Program-made: the position numbers and the translations under genes
Notes under the pieces: generated by a model
The model's database searches: none
What the model saw: only the letters and a program-made list of their open reading frames with translations
What the model was told of the DNA's origin: nothing
From: Paenibacillus tyrphae
GTDB taxonomy: Bacteria; Bacillota; Bacilli; Paenibacillales; NBRC-103111
Assembly: GCF_000722545.1 (NCBI RefSeq)
Contig: NZ_JNVM01000014.1
Coordinates: 1 to 64,000, forward strand
Direction of reading: 5' to 3'
Length of the DNA: 64,000 nt
In this document: positions 8,135-15,383 of the stretch, piece by piece
Numbering within the stretch: the first letter of the stretch is position 1
Layout: every line of letters starts with the position of its first letter

Positions 8135-8566
8135 TCACTTTATTTGTTGAAACGTCTCGTAATGATCTTCCGTTTTGTATATTAAACCATCGTTGGAAAA
8201 TAAGATTCGGTCCTTTCCCCGATGGTCAGATTTGTAATGAATATCGGCTTCGTACCATACCCTTCCCTTTTTTGTTGGCAATTTTCCTTCACGATTTTGA
8301 TAGACATCGCCGCCAATGCTTTTGCCTGGCGCGACTTTATGCAAGTTTCCTTTCTGGGGGTCCCAGCCCAGTTTTCTTGCTTCATCTTTTGTGATGAAAT
8401 TATCAGGCAATTTATTATGGGCCTTTATGTAATTTGCGACATCTTCAAAACTGGTCAGACCTTGTGATTGCGAATTTTTTTGGAGCAATCCGCAACCAGC
8501 CAGAAGCAATAAACTTAACAATACAAGCAATACGAACTTCATGACTTTCAAAAGGCTCATCCTCAC
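8135..8566 (-). CDS. Barnase-family secreted ribonuclease
   Basis: An extracellular guanyl-preferring ribonuclease that kills by degrading RNA. The protein has an N-terminal hydrophobic signal ending LLLLAGC, a lipobox, so it may first be anchored as a lipoprotein, unlike classical barnase. The mature domain follows barnase closely: ANYIKAHNKLPDNFITKDEA, then APGKSIGGD, REGKLP and DHYETF. Catalytic residues are in register: Glu106, Arg116, Arg120 and His135 match barnase Glu73, Arg83, Arg87 and His102. Several start codons are possible (GTG used here, or ATG/TTG within 24 bases), because the GTGAGG ribosome-site candidate overlaps the first codons. Barstar follows immediately. Confidence 0.92.
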   Translation of the reverse strand: MRMSLLKVMKFVLLVLLSLLLLAGCGLLQKNSQSQGLTSFEDVANYIKAHNKLPDNFITKDEARKLGWDPQKGNLHKVAPGKSIGGDVYQNREGKLPTKKGRVWYEADIHYKSDHRGKDRILFSNDGLIYKTEDHYETFQQIK

Positions 8567-8777
8567 TTTTTTATCAATTCAATACCCAAATATTTACGGT
8601 AGTGATCACTTAGAAGTTTCAAAAATATCTACAAAACATGAGCCCCGTGCTGATGGACGGACGATGGTGACATCGAGGAAATATTCCAACTACCCATTCA
8701 ATGGTCGTATTTTTTCGTTTTATTATGGTGGGATATTAAGGTAAAATTAATTTATATTTCTAGGGGAGGGTTTCTTC

Positions 8778-10106
8778 GTGCGGGGTGTCAATCGTCCTTT
8801 GCGTTGGGAAATTGAAGACCAGATGAAACTGCACGGCTATAGCCTCAATCAAGTGGCTGAGCTAGCGGGGATCAACGCAGGAAACTTAAGTCGAGCCTTG
8901 AATGGTGTAGCCCGTTCGATCACAATCGGTCAATTGGATGTTTTGGCCCAGCTTTTTGGGAAAGCTCCCGGCTGGCTGTACGAGCTGTACATAGAAGAAT
9001 GCATTTCGGAGGAAAAATGGTCCCGGCGGCGGTTGATTCCGTACTTGGTGCGATGTGCAGAGCTCGGCCGTCATGATTGTATTGGACCGGTTATCTCTAA
9101 GCTTCTTGATAACTCGAAGAATGTATCCATTATTTTCGCCGCGGCAGAGCAGCTGTTCCAGACGGAGAAATTGCGGGAAGCAGAGCATTTCTACCAAGTC
9201 GTGATTGACGAGACCAAGGATAGCTTCTCCGAGATGCTGGCCGTGAGTCACTACCGATTATTTCTCATAGCTCAGGGTACGGATGCCGAGAAGAATTGGA
9301 GAGCAGTCATTCGGTTTGAACCGTTCCGAAAGCGTCTGCTGGAGCATCACCAACTGGCCGCGCTATTAAACCTGACTAAGGCCTGCTTTGCTTTGCAGAA
9401 GTGGGACGAGGTCAAGAAATTCGCGGATGAGCTAGCGAAGTTAAGTATGGCATTGTGCAGAACTCGCGAGAAGGTTGAGAGTGAGCGACATTTGATATAC
9501 TACTACGGCATAGGACTCTTGTTTAAAAGCATCGCATTAGAGAAGCAGGAGTTATACGACGATGCCAAAAAATATGTGTATAGCTATGCTAGTCTGGAAT
9601 GGCCGGAACCTCTCGATGAAGAAGGCCAGAAAGAAGTGGAAATGTTCGGGATATGGGGAAAAGCTAATTTATACACGCTTGAGGTGCTAACCGGGAACGA
9701 AGGCATTATTGACGAATATGCCGATTATTTGGCGAGCCTTAACTGGCTTGAAGACATTCTGGCCGGATTGATCACGATCTTAAAATCAGCAAATACATAT
9801 GGTTTCTCTGTTGATCACGTATTGTCGCGTTTTTCTGAAGCTATTCTTGCTTTTCATTCTTTTGACGACGATCTCATCCTTTCGGATCGACACATTCGAT
9901 TTAGGTATCATAATGCTATTTATGAGTTTAGGCACGGACGAATCGAAGCAGGGCTGGATGAGACGTTACACTGTCTTTCCTTGGCCCACAACATGAGCCG
10001 GAATGAGGATTATGTGCGCTGCACCGCCTTGTTTGAGCAATATAAGGCATATGCGTCGGAACAACAAATAGCAAGTTTTCTCAAATATCCTGTCAGAGCG
10101 GTTTAA
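8778..10106 (+). CDS. HTH-TPR regulator, RRNPP-like, paralog 1
   Basis: A 442-residue protein with an N-terminal XRE-type helix-turn-helix (about 9-62: SLNQVAELAGINAGNLSRAL), followed by an all-helical region of roughly 370 residues with TPR-like pairs (CFALQKWDEVKKFADELAKL). This is the layout of RRNPP peptide-sensing receptors such as PlcR, NprR and PrgX, which bind DNA and an imported signal peptide. Family membership is inferred from architecture. The GTG start is about seven bases after GGGGAGGG. It is one of four paralogs in 10 kb; here no peptide gene follows, only a terminator. The upstream region shares a GGTAAAAT element with paralog 2, perhaps the promoter. Confidence 0.8.
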   Translation: MRGVNRPLRWEIEDQMKLHGYSLNQVAELAGINAGNLSRALNGVARSITIGQLDVLAQLFGKAPGWLYELYIEECISEEKWSRRRLIPYLVRCAELGRHDCIGPVISKLLDNSKNVSIIFAAAEQLFQTEKLREAEHFYQVVIDETKDSFSEMLAVSHYRLFLIAQGTDAEKNWRAVIRFEPFRKRLLEHHQLAALLNLTKACFALQKWDEVKKFADELAKLSMALCRTREKVESERHLIYYYGIGLLFKSIALEKQELYDDAKKYVYSYASLEWPEPLDEEGQKEVEMFGIWGKANLYTLEVLTGNEGIIDEYADYLASLNWLEDILAGLITILKSANTYGFSVDHVLSRFSEAILAFHSFDDDLILSDRHIRFRYHNAIYEFRHGRIEAGLDETLHCLSLAHNMSRNEDYVRCTALFEQYKAYASEQQIASFLKYPVRAV

Positions 10107-10142
10107 CTCTACGTTTAGGGACTTCTGACAACTGCTTGAGCA

Positions 10143-10177
10143 GCATTCGGGACGAAATACTCCCGAATGCTTATTTT
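10143..10177 (+). terminator. Rho-independent terminator
   Basis: Perfect 10-bp arms GCATTCGGGA and TCCCGAATGC are followed by TTATTTT. It ends regulator paralog 1. Confidence 0.85.
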
Positions 10178-10202
10178 GTCGACGCTAATGCACACTCTGT
10201 CC

Positions 10203-10598
10203 CTATGCCAATTGTTCCGCAATCTCCCAGGCATGTCCTGCCGGATCGATGAATGAAGCGGTCCGCACTCCCCATGGCCGGTTGATCGGACCATTAAGTA
10301 GAGTAACCCCGCGTTTTTTCAATTCATCACAGACCGCATCCACGTCATCGACCCGAATCGTGAGCAGAAAACGGAATCCGGATTCACGTGTCGCAACTGT
10401 TCCCGGTTTCATCAATTCGTGTGACTCGGAAATATCCAAGAGGTTTATGCTCATATTCCCGAAATTAAACACCGATGAGACCTCGTCTTCACATACGGCT
10501 TGTAATCCGAATACTTCCTGATAGAACGCCTTCACCTTCTGAAGATCCTCAACAAACAGTGTAATGACATCCACATTCATAGATCCTAAACTCTTCAT
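10203..10598 (-). CDS. VOC-family protein
   Basis: A glyoxalase-fold protein of 131 residues. It begins with a VDVITLFVEDLQKVKAFY first strand-helix unit and contains the FRFLLTIRVDDVDAVCDEL centre and the FIDPAGHAWEIAE ending typical of the superfamily, with a Glu in the last motif that is often a metal ligand. The substrate is unknown. The ATG lies about seven bases after GAGAGGG; an internal Met at residue 7 is a possible alternative. It is followed upstream on the same strand by a DinB-like gene with a 28-base gap, so the two probably form a small operon (DinB first), perhaps for stress or detoxification. Confidence 0.88.
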   Translation of the reverse strand: MKSLGSMNVDVITLFVEDLQKVKAFYQEVFGLQAVCEDEVSSVFNFGNMSINLLDISESHELMKPGTVATRESGFRFLLTIRVDDVDAVCDELKKRGVTLLNGPINRPWGVRTASFIDPAGHAWEIAEQLA

Positions 10599-10626
10599 AT
10601 GTACACCCTCTCTTTTGAAATAGATA

Positions 10627-11115
10627 TTAATTTTTCAACATTTGATCGAGCTCGTCCTTTTGGCGCAGGTGATGGCGAAAATGCATTCCGACCAATTTGA
10701 ACCACTCCCGCGCATTTAGCCAACCAAAACCGTCGTGTCTCTCTTTAAAATTGGGGTTTATTGAATCTATTTTTTCGTCCCATTCAGACATTCTATCAAG
10801 CACCTGATTAAGTCCACGCATAAGATCATCTATGTTTTCCAGATTACTGGGTGTCCCGGGTCCTTTAATTTTGATTGGAGGGAATGAACGGGATTCAAAC
10901 AATTTTTCACCTCCTTCCGGCTTTCCCTGCCTTATCTCATCATTTGCAGACGCACATTTTTCCACTTGGTCTAGATAATAATGCGTATCTTCAATCAAGT
11001 GATCGTACATTTGGCCAAGAGACCAAACTCCCGGCTCTGGTATAAATCTTAATTGATCCAAAGAATAGCGCTGGAGTTCCTTTTTGTAGAATTCGATTAC
11101 GTCGACATAGCTCAA
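10627..11115 (-). CDS. DinB-superfamily protein
   Basis: A four-helix-bundle protein of 162 residues of the DinB/YfiT superfamily, putative metal-dependent enzymes that include thiol-transferases. The first metal ligand candidate is His39 in WSLGQMYDHLIED, and the second pair lies in HFRHHLRQKDEL (His145 with His148 or His149), the usual spacing. The middle contains a Pro/Gly-rich linker typical of the group. It is the first gene of a probable two-gene minus-strand unit with the VOC protein. The exact substrate is unknown. Confidence 0.85.
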   Translation of the reverse strand: MSYVDVIEFYKKELQRYSLDQLRFIPEPGVWSLGQMYDHLIEDTHYYLDQVEKCASANDEIRQGKPEGGEKLFESRSFPPIKIKGPGTPSNLENIDDLMRGLNQVLDRMSEWDEKIDSINPNFKERHDGFGWLNAREWFKLVGMHFRHHLRQKDELDQMLKN

Positions 11116-11205
11116 TCCGCATCACCTTTCCGCTTGTAAATTGTTGTCATTCATTCCATCATAGCAAATATCAAAATTGATATTTCTTATGAATTGCTTC
11201 CTTCT

Positions 11206-11213
11206 TTGTCGAA
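11206..11213 (+). promoter_or_regulatory. Spo0A box (0A box)
   Basis: TTGTCGAA followed by an A run lies about 80 bases before the first Spo0E-like gene. It matches the known Spo0A~P box, and the same TTTGTCGAAAAAAA element stands before the second Spo0E-like gene. A TATAAT follows at 11261-11266. Confidence 0.55.
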
Positions 11214-11286
11214 AAAAATTATTCCAAAAATTAAAAATCTTGTATATGGAAAACGATCAATATAATAGGATTCGGGGATGGTTAAT

Positions 11287-11418
11287 ATGAATAAAAAGCG
11301 AAAACGGAAAATCAGGAAGTTACGACAGCGATTGATAAGATGGGTTGAGCAGAAGCTTATTGTCAGACGAGGAGGGGTTCAGCCATTAATGAGTATCCTA
11401 GAGCCTCTACACAGCTAA
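11287..11418 (+). CDS. Spo0E-like protein, degenerate
   Basis: A 43-residue basic peptide whose first half (KIRKLRQRLIRWVEQK) matches the first helix of Spo0E-family aspartyl-phosphate phosphatases, which dephosphorylate Spo0A~P. The family's second-helix motif SQxLDxxI is replaced by VQPLMSILEPL, so the catalytic Asp is lost and activity is doubtful. It may be a decaying copy or a non-catalytic relative. The ribosome site (GGGGATGG) is modest. The upstream 0A box is shared with the intact Spo0E-like gene 3 kb away, and the two regions align over about 60 bases, which suggests an old duplication. Confidence 0.5.
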   Translation: MNKKRKRKIRKLRQRLIRWVEQKLIVRRGGVQPLMSILEPLHS

Positions 11419-11530
11419 GAGATGATTCCTGTACTCGTCAGGGGTCATCTTTTTTTGATTCCGTTGGAACACCTGAAATCAGGCTACACATATATGCCAT
11501 GGAAAACCTCAAAAAAAAGGGTGAGATGTA

Positions 11531-11758
11531 ATGAAGGAGCAAAACCCAGGTGAATACCCCCAGGCCGACCCTTGGAGACCGCGTCATCCCCAATCCTATT
11601 GGGATGAGTCTCCGGCAGAACCTTTGGCGTGGTATTGGAAACTGTTGGGGTATGGAGGACAAGTCCTGATCTATGCGCTGGGAGTCTGTTATGTCGCTCT
11701 TGCCATCGCCGCTATGTTCTATTATGTCATTGCGTTCGCTCAGTTCGTACTTCATTAG
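11531..11758 (+). CDS. Small membrane protein, 75 aa
   Basis: The first 30 residues are polar and Pro-rich (NPGEYPQADPWRPRHPQSYW). One hydrophobic segment follows from about residue 42 to 70 (VLIYALGVCYVALAIAAMFY), long enough for one span or a tight hairpin. No family is recognised. The ATG follows AAGGGTGAGATGTA, an acceptable ribosome site. Its position between a Spo0E-like gene and a peptide-sensing regulator does not reveal a role. It is listed because composition and start signals look genuine. Confidence 0.5.
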   Translation: MKEQNPGEYPQADPWRPRHPQSYWDESPAEPLAWYWKLLGYGGQVLIYALGVCYVALAIAAMFYYVIAFAQFVLH

Positions 11759-12023
11759 CCCATCCCCACCCGCAATGTCGATTGCATTTCTCTATGGATT
11801 CACCCAAGGTTAATTTTAGTTTCTTCCTCCCTAATTAAACCCCAATCTATAAAAAAAGAGAAAAACTTCCTTTAAAATCAAGCTTTCGCGAAAAGTAGAT
11901 AAAATATTTTGATGTAATTTGTAAAAATAATCCTTATTTTCAACCAAAATATGAATATTTTCGTTTCATAGTAATGGTATATTGTGGTAAAATATACTTA
12001 TAAATTTGAGGAGGGCGCCTTTT

Positions 12024-13373
12024 ATGCGGGTTGTTAACCGGTCTTTGCGCGTGGAAATTGAAGACCAAATGAAACTGCATGGCTATAACCTTAATCAAGT
12101 GGCTGAATTGACGGGGATTAATGTCGGAAATCTCAGCATGGCGTTGAATGGTGTTTCCCGCGCAATGACAATCCGTCAATTAGACGCTTTGGCAAGAGTG
12201 TTCGGAAAGGTTCCCGGTTGGCTGTATGAGCTATATACGGAGGAATGCATTTCCGAAGAGAAATTGTCCCGGCCGCGATTAATTCCGTATTTGGTGCGCT
12301 GTGCCGAGGTTGGCAGAAACGATTGTATTGAACCGGTCATCTCTAAGATTTTGGATAATCCGAAGAACGTATCCGTAATCTTTCCTGTTGCAGAAAAGCT
12401 TTTTCAAAAGGCTAAATATAAGGAATCGGCACGCTTTTATCAACTTGTTGTCGACAACGTAAAAGACAGTTTTTCCGAGATGCTAGCTATGAGCCATTAT
12501 CGTTTATTTCTGATCGCCCAAGGTACGGACGCTGAAACGAACTGGAAATCAGTTATTCAATTCGAACCTTTCAGAAAACGCTTGCCGGAAAACCACCAAC
12601 CTTCAGCATTGCTAAAGCTGGCCAAAGTTTGTTATTCGTTGGAGAAATGGAACGAAGTCGAACGGTTTGCAGAAGAACTCATTGAACTAAGTTCCATTCT
12701 CAATGAACTAAAAACAGTGGAAGAACTAGTGATTGAGCGTCATCTAGTATATTATTTGGGCATGGGTCATTTGTTTAAAGGCATTGCCCTGGAAAAGAAA
12801 GGGCTGTACGAAGAGGCTAAGAAAGTTGTACAAGATTATTCTGATCTTGAATGGTTTCTTAGACCGGTTGACGAGGCTGGCCGAAAAGATGTTGAAAGTT
12901 TTAAGGTCTTCGCGAAAGCGAATCTCTACACACTCGAAGTTCTAATGGGTAATGATAGTATCGTGGACGAATATGCCGAATACTTAGAAAATCTCAATCA
13001 GGTGAATGAGATTTTGTCTGGATTGACTACGATCCTAAAAGCTGCAAATATTTACGGCTTCTGTATGGACCAGGTCTTGGAGCGTTTTTCCTGGTCTATC
13101 GAACGCTTCACTATGTTTGATAACGACTTAATTAACTCGGGAAGACACCTTTGGTTTCGTTATCATAAAGCAGTGTATGAGTTCACAAATGGGCGAATGG
13201 ATAAAGGCATTGATGACACGATATGCTGCCTGTCTTTAGCCAAAAAAATGAACCGACATGAGGATTTTGTCCGTTGTGTTTCCTTATTTGAAAAACATCG
13301 CGGACAAGCGTCGATGCAACAAATCAAGCATTATCAATCTATAGTAATTAGAGGGGGGAGACAGGAAAAATGA
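12024..13373 (+). CDS. HTH-TPR regulator, RRNPP-like, paralog 2 (with peptide gene)
   Basis: A 449-residue paralog of the other three regulators: XRE helix-turn-helix at about 10-62 (NLNQVAELTGINVGNLSMAL), then a helical TPR-like receptor region with SLEKWNEVERFAEELIEL. The ATG chosen is eight bases after GAGGAGGG; an upstream in-frame TTG overlaps that site. The stop overlaps by four bases (ATGA) the start of a 40-codon gene with a signal-type sequence, so receptor and peptide are translationally coupled. This gene order is the rule in RRNPP quorum-sensing cassettes. It would bind the processed peptide after import through an oligopeptide permease and then regulate target promoters. Confidence 0.82.
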   Translation: MRVVNRSLRVEIEDQMKLHGYNLNQVAELTGINVGNLSMALNGVSRAMTIRQLDALARVFGKVPGWLYELYTEECISEEKLSRPRLIPYLVRCAEVGRNDCIEPVISKILDNPKNVSVIFPVAEKLFQKAKYKESARFYQLVVDNVKDSFSEMLAMSHYRLFLIAQGTDAETNWKSVIQFEPFRKRLPENHQPSALLKLAKVCYSLEKWNEVERFAEELIELSSILNELKTVEELVIERHLVYYLGMGHLFKGIALEKKGLYEEAKKVVQDYSDLEWFLRPVDEAGRKDVESFKVFAKANLYTLEVLMGNDSIVDEYAEYLENLNQVNEILSGLTTILKAANIYGFCMDQVLERFSWSIERFTMFDNDLINSGRHLWFRYHKAVYEFTNGRMDKGIDDTICCLSLAKKMNRHEDFVRCVSLFEKHRGQASMQQIKHYQSIVIRGGRQEK

Positions 13374-13492
13374 AAGCTTTTATCCTGACATTGGTTCTAG
13401 GTTTTGGATTGTTTAGTTGCACGCATTATTTCGAGATTATTCAAAGTCTTCCTTCGATTATCAAACTGCTAGATCACGGGGCAGACTTCTAA
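13370..13492 (+). CDS. Candidate secreted signalling propeptide, 40 aa
   Basis: The first 17 residues (MKAFILTLVLGFGLFSC) form a short signal-peptide-like stretch. They are followed by THYFEIIQSLPSIIKLLDHGADF, here split in reading as THYFEIIQS and LPSIIKLLDHGADF. The start overlaps the receptor stop as ATGA and has a strong ribosome site (GAGGGGGGAG) about ten bases ahead. Length, coupling and layout match Phr/PapR/NprX-type propeptides, whose C-terminal 5-10 residues become the signal; here that would be near LLDHGADF. A Cys at position 17 could also be read as a lipobox-like site. The terminator after it closes a two-gene cassette. The signal role is inferred. Confidence 0.65.
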   Translation: MKAFILTLVLGFGLFSCTHYFEIIQSLPSIIKLLDHGADF

Positions 13493-13534
13493 AATCACGG
13501 AATCATGAAAGTATGGCGGACCGACTAGGTCATC

Positions 13535-13564
13535 AAGCATCCTGACGGTTCAGGATGCTTTTTT
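13535..13564 (+). terminator. Rho-independent terminator
   Basis: Arms AGCATCCTGA and TCAGGATGCT with a 4-base loop are followed by TTTTTT. It ends the regulator-peptide cassette. Confidence 0.88.
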
Positions 13565-13636
13565 ACCGATAGCTTTGTTATTCCACAATGTTGATAACTG
13601 ATGCTCAAGGTACAATACTAAGAGGAACGAACGCAT

Positions 13637-13801
13637 AGCTATCGTAGGATTGCTACATTAGACGATATAGATGAACTTGTTCGAATGCGTTGGGATTTCT
13701 CGGAAGAGGAGCATACCAGTGCGGTTAGTTTTGAGGGGTTTTACCCTTTTTATCGCGAGTCTTTGCTTAAAGCGTATCGGAACAGAGATGATTGGATGTG
13801 A
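13637..13801 (+). pseudogene. GNAT acetyltransferase N-terminal remnant
   Basis: One frame reads SYRRIATLDDIDELVRMRWD then FSEEEHTSAVSFEGFYPFY up to NRDDWM and a stop: the N-terminal third of a GNAT N-acetyltransferase. The promoter-like TTGATA-n17-AATACT and an AAGAGGAACG ribosome site are still in place. The expected ATG reads ATA without its G (CATAGCTATCG where CATGAGCTATCG would fit), and everything beyond residue 55 is replaced by an unrelated frame. The gene is dead. Confidence 0.65.
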
Positions 13802-13805
13802 GGCT

Positions 13806-13982
13806 GTGCCTAAACAAAAAGCGATTATTAACGCTGCAGCAGGGGGATCATCATTTACAATCTTATGGATGGTCGCACACTACTTTATAGATAAAGATAT
13901 TTCAATGCTAGCAGGTCTTTTAGGTGGTGCTTTTTGGATTATAGGATCGCTAATTGTTTCGTCCTTTAAGCAGGCGAAATAA
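13806..13982 (+). CDS. Small two-helix membrane protein, 58 aa
   Basis: The frame from this GTG encodes MPKQKAIINAAAGGSSFTI, a hydrophobic segment with WMVAHYFIDKD, and a second one GLLGGAFWIIGSLIV ending SFKQAK: two short membrane helices with a basic tail. No family is recognised. The frame is open further upstream, but there it overlaps the GNAT remnant, so the first part of the longer ORF is probably not native. The ribosome site is weak (GTGAGG only two bases before GTG), so the start is uncertain. A terminator follows. Confidence 0.4.
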   Translation: MPKQKAIINAAAGGSSFTILWMVAHYFIDKDISMLAGLLGGAFWIIGSLIVSSFKQAK

Positions 13983-14011
13983 ACAATAAAACTGAACATG
14001 TTACTTGATAC

Positions 14012-14038
14012 AACCGCCTTTTCAATGGGCGGTTTTCT
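14012..14038 (+). terminator. Rho-independent terminator
   Basis: Arms AACCGCC and GGCGGTT are followed by TTTCTT. Confidence 0.65.
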
Positions 14039-14207
14039 TATGAGCATATTTCAACATTCGGTTCACGGTGAATAAAACTGGGGTACTATTGGGATTATTA
14101 ACGGTCCCTTGGTTAATTACACGTAACAGGTATAATGATCCTTCCATATATATTTTATTTATCTGGGCAGCAGATAGCATATGTGAAGCATTTTCGAAAC
14201 GCATTTT

Positions 14208-14215
14208 TTGTCGAA
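14208..14215 (+). promoter_or_regulatory. Spo0A box (0A box)
   Basis: TTGTCGAA with a following A run lies 77 bases ahead of the intact Spo0E-like gene. It sits in the same context as the box at 11206, so both Spo0E-like genes share one regulatory design. Confidence 0.55.
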
Positions 14216-14291
14216 AAAAATATTTCTCAAATTCTAAGACCCTTAATATGGAAAAACGGCATTATTATAGAGATAAGGAAGGTGGATATGT

Positions 14292-14459
14292 ATGAGTATG
14301 AAACTAGAACAGAAAATAAGACAGCTTCGTCAGCAGCTAGTGCGATTGGCTGAGGAGAAAGGTTCATTATCGCACGAGGAGGTGGTGCAGCTAAGTCAAC
14401 GTCTGGACCGGTACATTCTCATGGCTCAAAAGTCTTCTAAACTGAAAGTGTGTGGATGA
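14292..14459 (+). CDS. Spo0E-family aspartyl-phosphate phosphatase
   Basis: A 55-residue two-helix protein. Helix 1 is KIRQLRQQLVRLAEEKGSL and helix 2 holds the family signature QLSQRLDRYI, with the catalytic Asp in LDRYI. Members remove phosphate from Spo0A~P (or a partner response regulator) and delay sporulation. The ATG is six bases after AAGGAAGGTGG. The Spo0A box upstream suggests feedback control by Spo0A itself. The following gene starts before this one stops (8-base overlap in GTG reading), so they are probably coupled. Confidence 0.8.
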   Translation: MSMKLEQKIRQLRQQLVRLAEEKGSLSHEEVVQLSQRLDRYILMAQKSSKLKVCG

Positions 14460-14721
14460 TACAGTGACGCATGATTATTTACTAGACGGGGAGAGCGAGG
14501 AACGGATTCTCTATCTTGCCCGGATTGGCGCAATCTTTGAGAGGCTCTACGGCATCAAGGATTTACATGATGCTGAAAGCAGGGCGAGGGCGAATGCCGG
14601 GGTTACAGCCAAAATGCTGGCTGAGCTTGGCTATAGCAGCGAGCAGATTGAAACAATTTTGCGCGAGCGGCTGTTATTCTATAAGAAGTTGACTTCTGGA
14701 TCTTTAGGAGGATTCGATTAA
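14452..14721 (+). CDS. Hypothetical protein, 89 aa
   Basis: The product is an acidic, helix-rich protein: EERILYLARIGAIFERLYG followed by EAESRARAN-type and LGYSSEQIETILRERLL stretches. It has no signal peptide or membrane segment. I do not recognise a family. The GTG start overlaps the Spo0E-like gene by eight bases; a second GTG twelve bases downstream is equally possible. The HEAT-repeat gene begins four bases after its stop, so the three genes appear to form one operon. Confidence 0.6.
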   Translation: MDDTVTHDYLLDGESEERILYLARIGAIFERLYGIKDLHDAESRARANAGVTAKMLAELGYSSEQIETILRERLLFYKKLTSGSLGGFD

Positions 14722-14725
14722 ATAA

Positions 14726-15247
14726 ATGAATTCAGCACAAGCCATTATGTTTTTGAAAAACAATCAGCCCTTTTCAAGTGATACTGAGGCGAAATTCGAA
14801 GTCATCCAAAAGTATAACGACGTGAGGGTGCACTTTTTGAATCATCCTGATCCTCAGTGCATTCCATTATTTCTAAATTCGTTTGGCGAAGGCAGCGGCT
14901 TCGGGGTATATCAGCTAATTGAAGACGTGCTAATGAAGTTTTCAATAGAGCAAGTGCTTCCGCATTTAATTACTGCGTTAAAAAGTGAACATACCGGAGT
15001 CAGATATTGGTGCTCACATATCGCCGCATCTTTCCCCAATCCAAGATTAATTGCACCTCTCATCAATCTGCTTAGCGACCCCGACCCCGATATTAGGTGT
15101 GCAGCTGTAACCGCCCTGTCCCAGATCGAGGATCACAGGATTATTGGCGTATTAACGGGAGTTCTAGAAAAAGAAGAAGATCCGGACGTTATTGATCTCA
15201 TTCAAGAAGCTCTGAATGAATCTAAAATCGAAGCAGCCATACCCTAG
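14726..15247 (+). CDS. HEAT-repeat protein
   Basis: A 173-residue helical-repeat protein. At least three HEAT-like helix pairs are visible from about residue 65: VLPHLITALKSEHTGVRYW, LIAPLINLLSDPDPDIRCAA and IIGVLTGVLEKEEDPDVI, with the Pro/Asp-x-x-hydrophobic-Arg spacing of the family. These are protein-interaction scaffolds without catalytic sites. The N-terminal 60 residues are of unknown fold. It is the last gene of the Spo0E-like operon, four bases after the previous stop, and is followed by a terminator. Confidence 0.8.
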   Translation: MNSAQAIMFLKNNQPFSSDTEAKFEVIQKYNDVRVHFLNHPDPQCIPLFLNSFGEGSGFGVYQLIEDVLMKFSIEQVLPHLITALKSEHTGVRYWCSHIAASFPNPRLIAPLINLLSDPDPDIRCAAVTALSQIEDHRIIGVLTGVLEKEEDPDVIDLIQEALNESKIEAAIP

Positions 15248-15248
15248 T

Positions 15249-15286
15249 AACCTTGACTGGCATTTGCCCATCAAGGTTATTTTTTT
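15249..15286 (+). terminator. Rho-independent terminator
   Basis: Arms AACCTTGA and TCAAGGTT are followed by ATTTTTTTAT. Confidence 0.8.
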
Positions 15287-15383
15287 ATCAGGTTTGATAC
15301 TAGGAAATTCTTATTTCCTTGTTATTTTATGTTAATTCCCTGTTATGGTAGTATGGTTTTATAGATTTAGGAGAGGGTGTTCC

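Noticed and set aside
13671..13805. Longer N-terminus for the 58-residue membrane protein
   Set aside because: This part overlaps the GNAT remnant in another frame and has no ribosome site.
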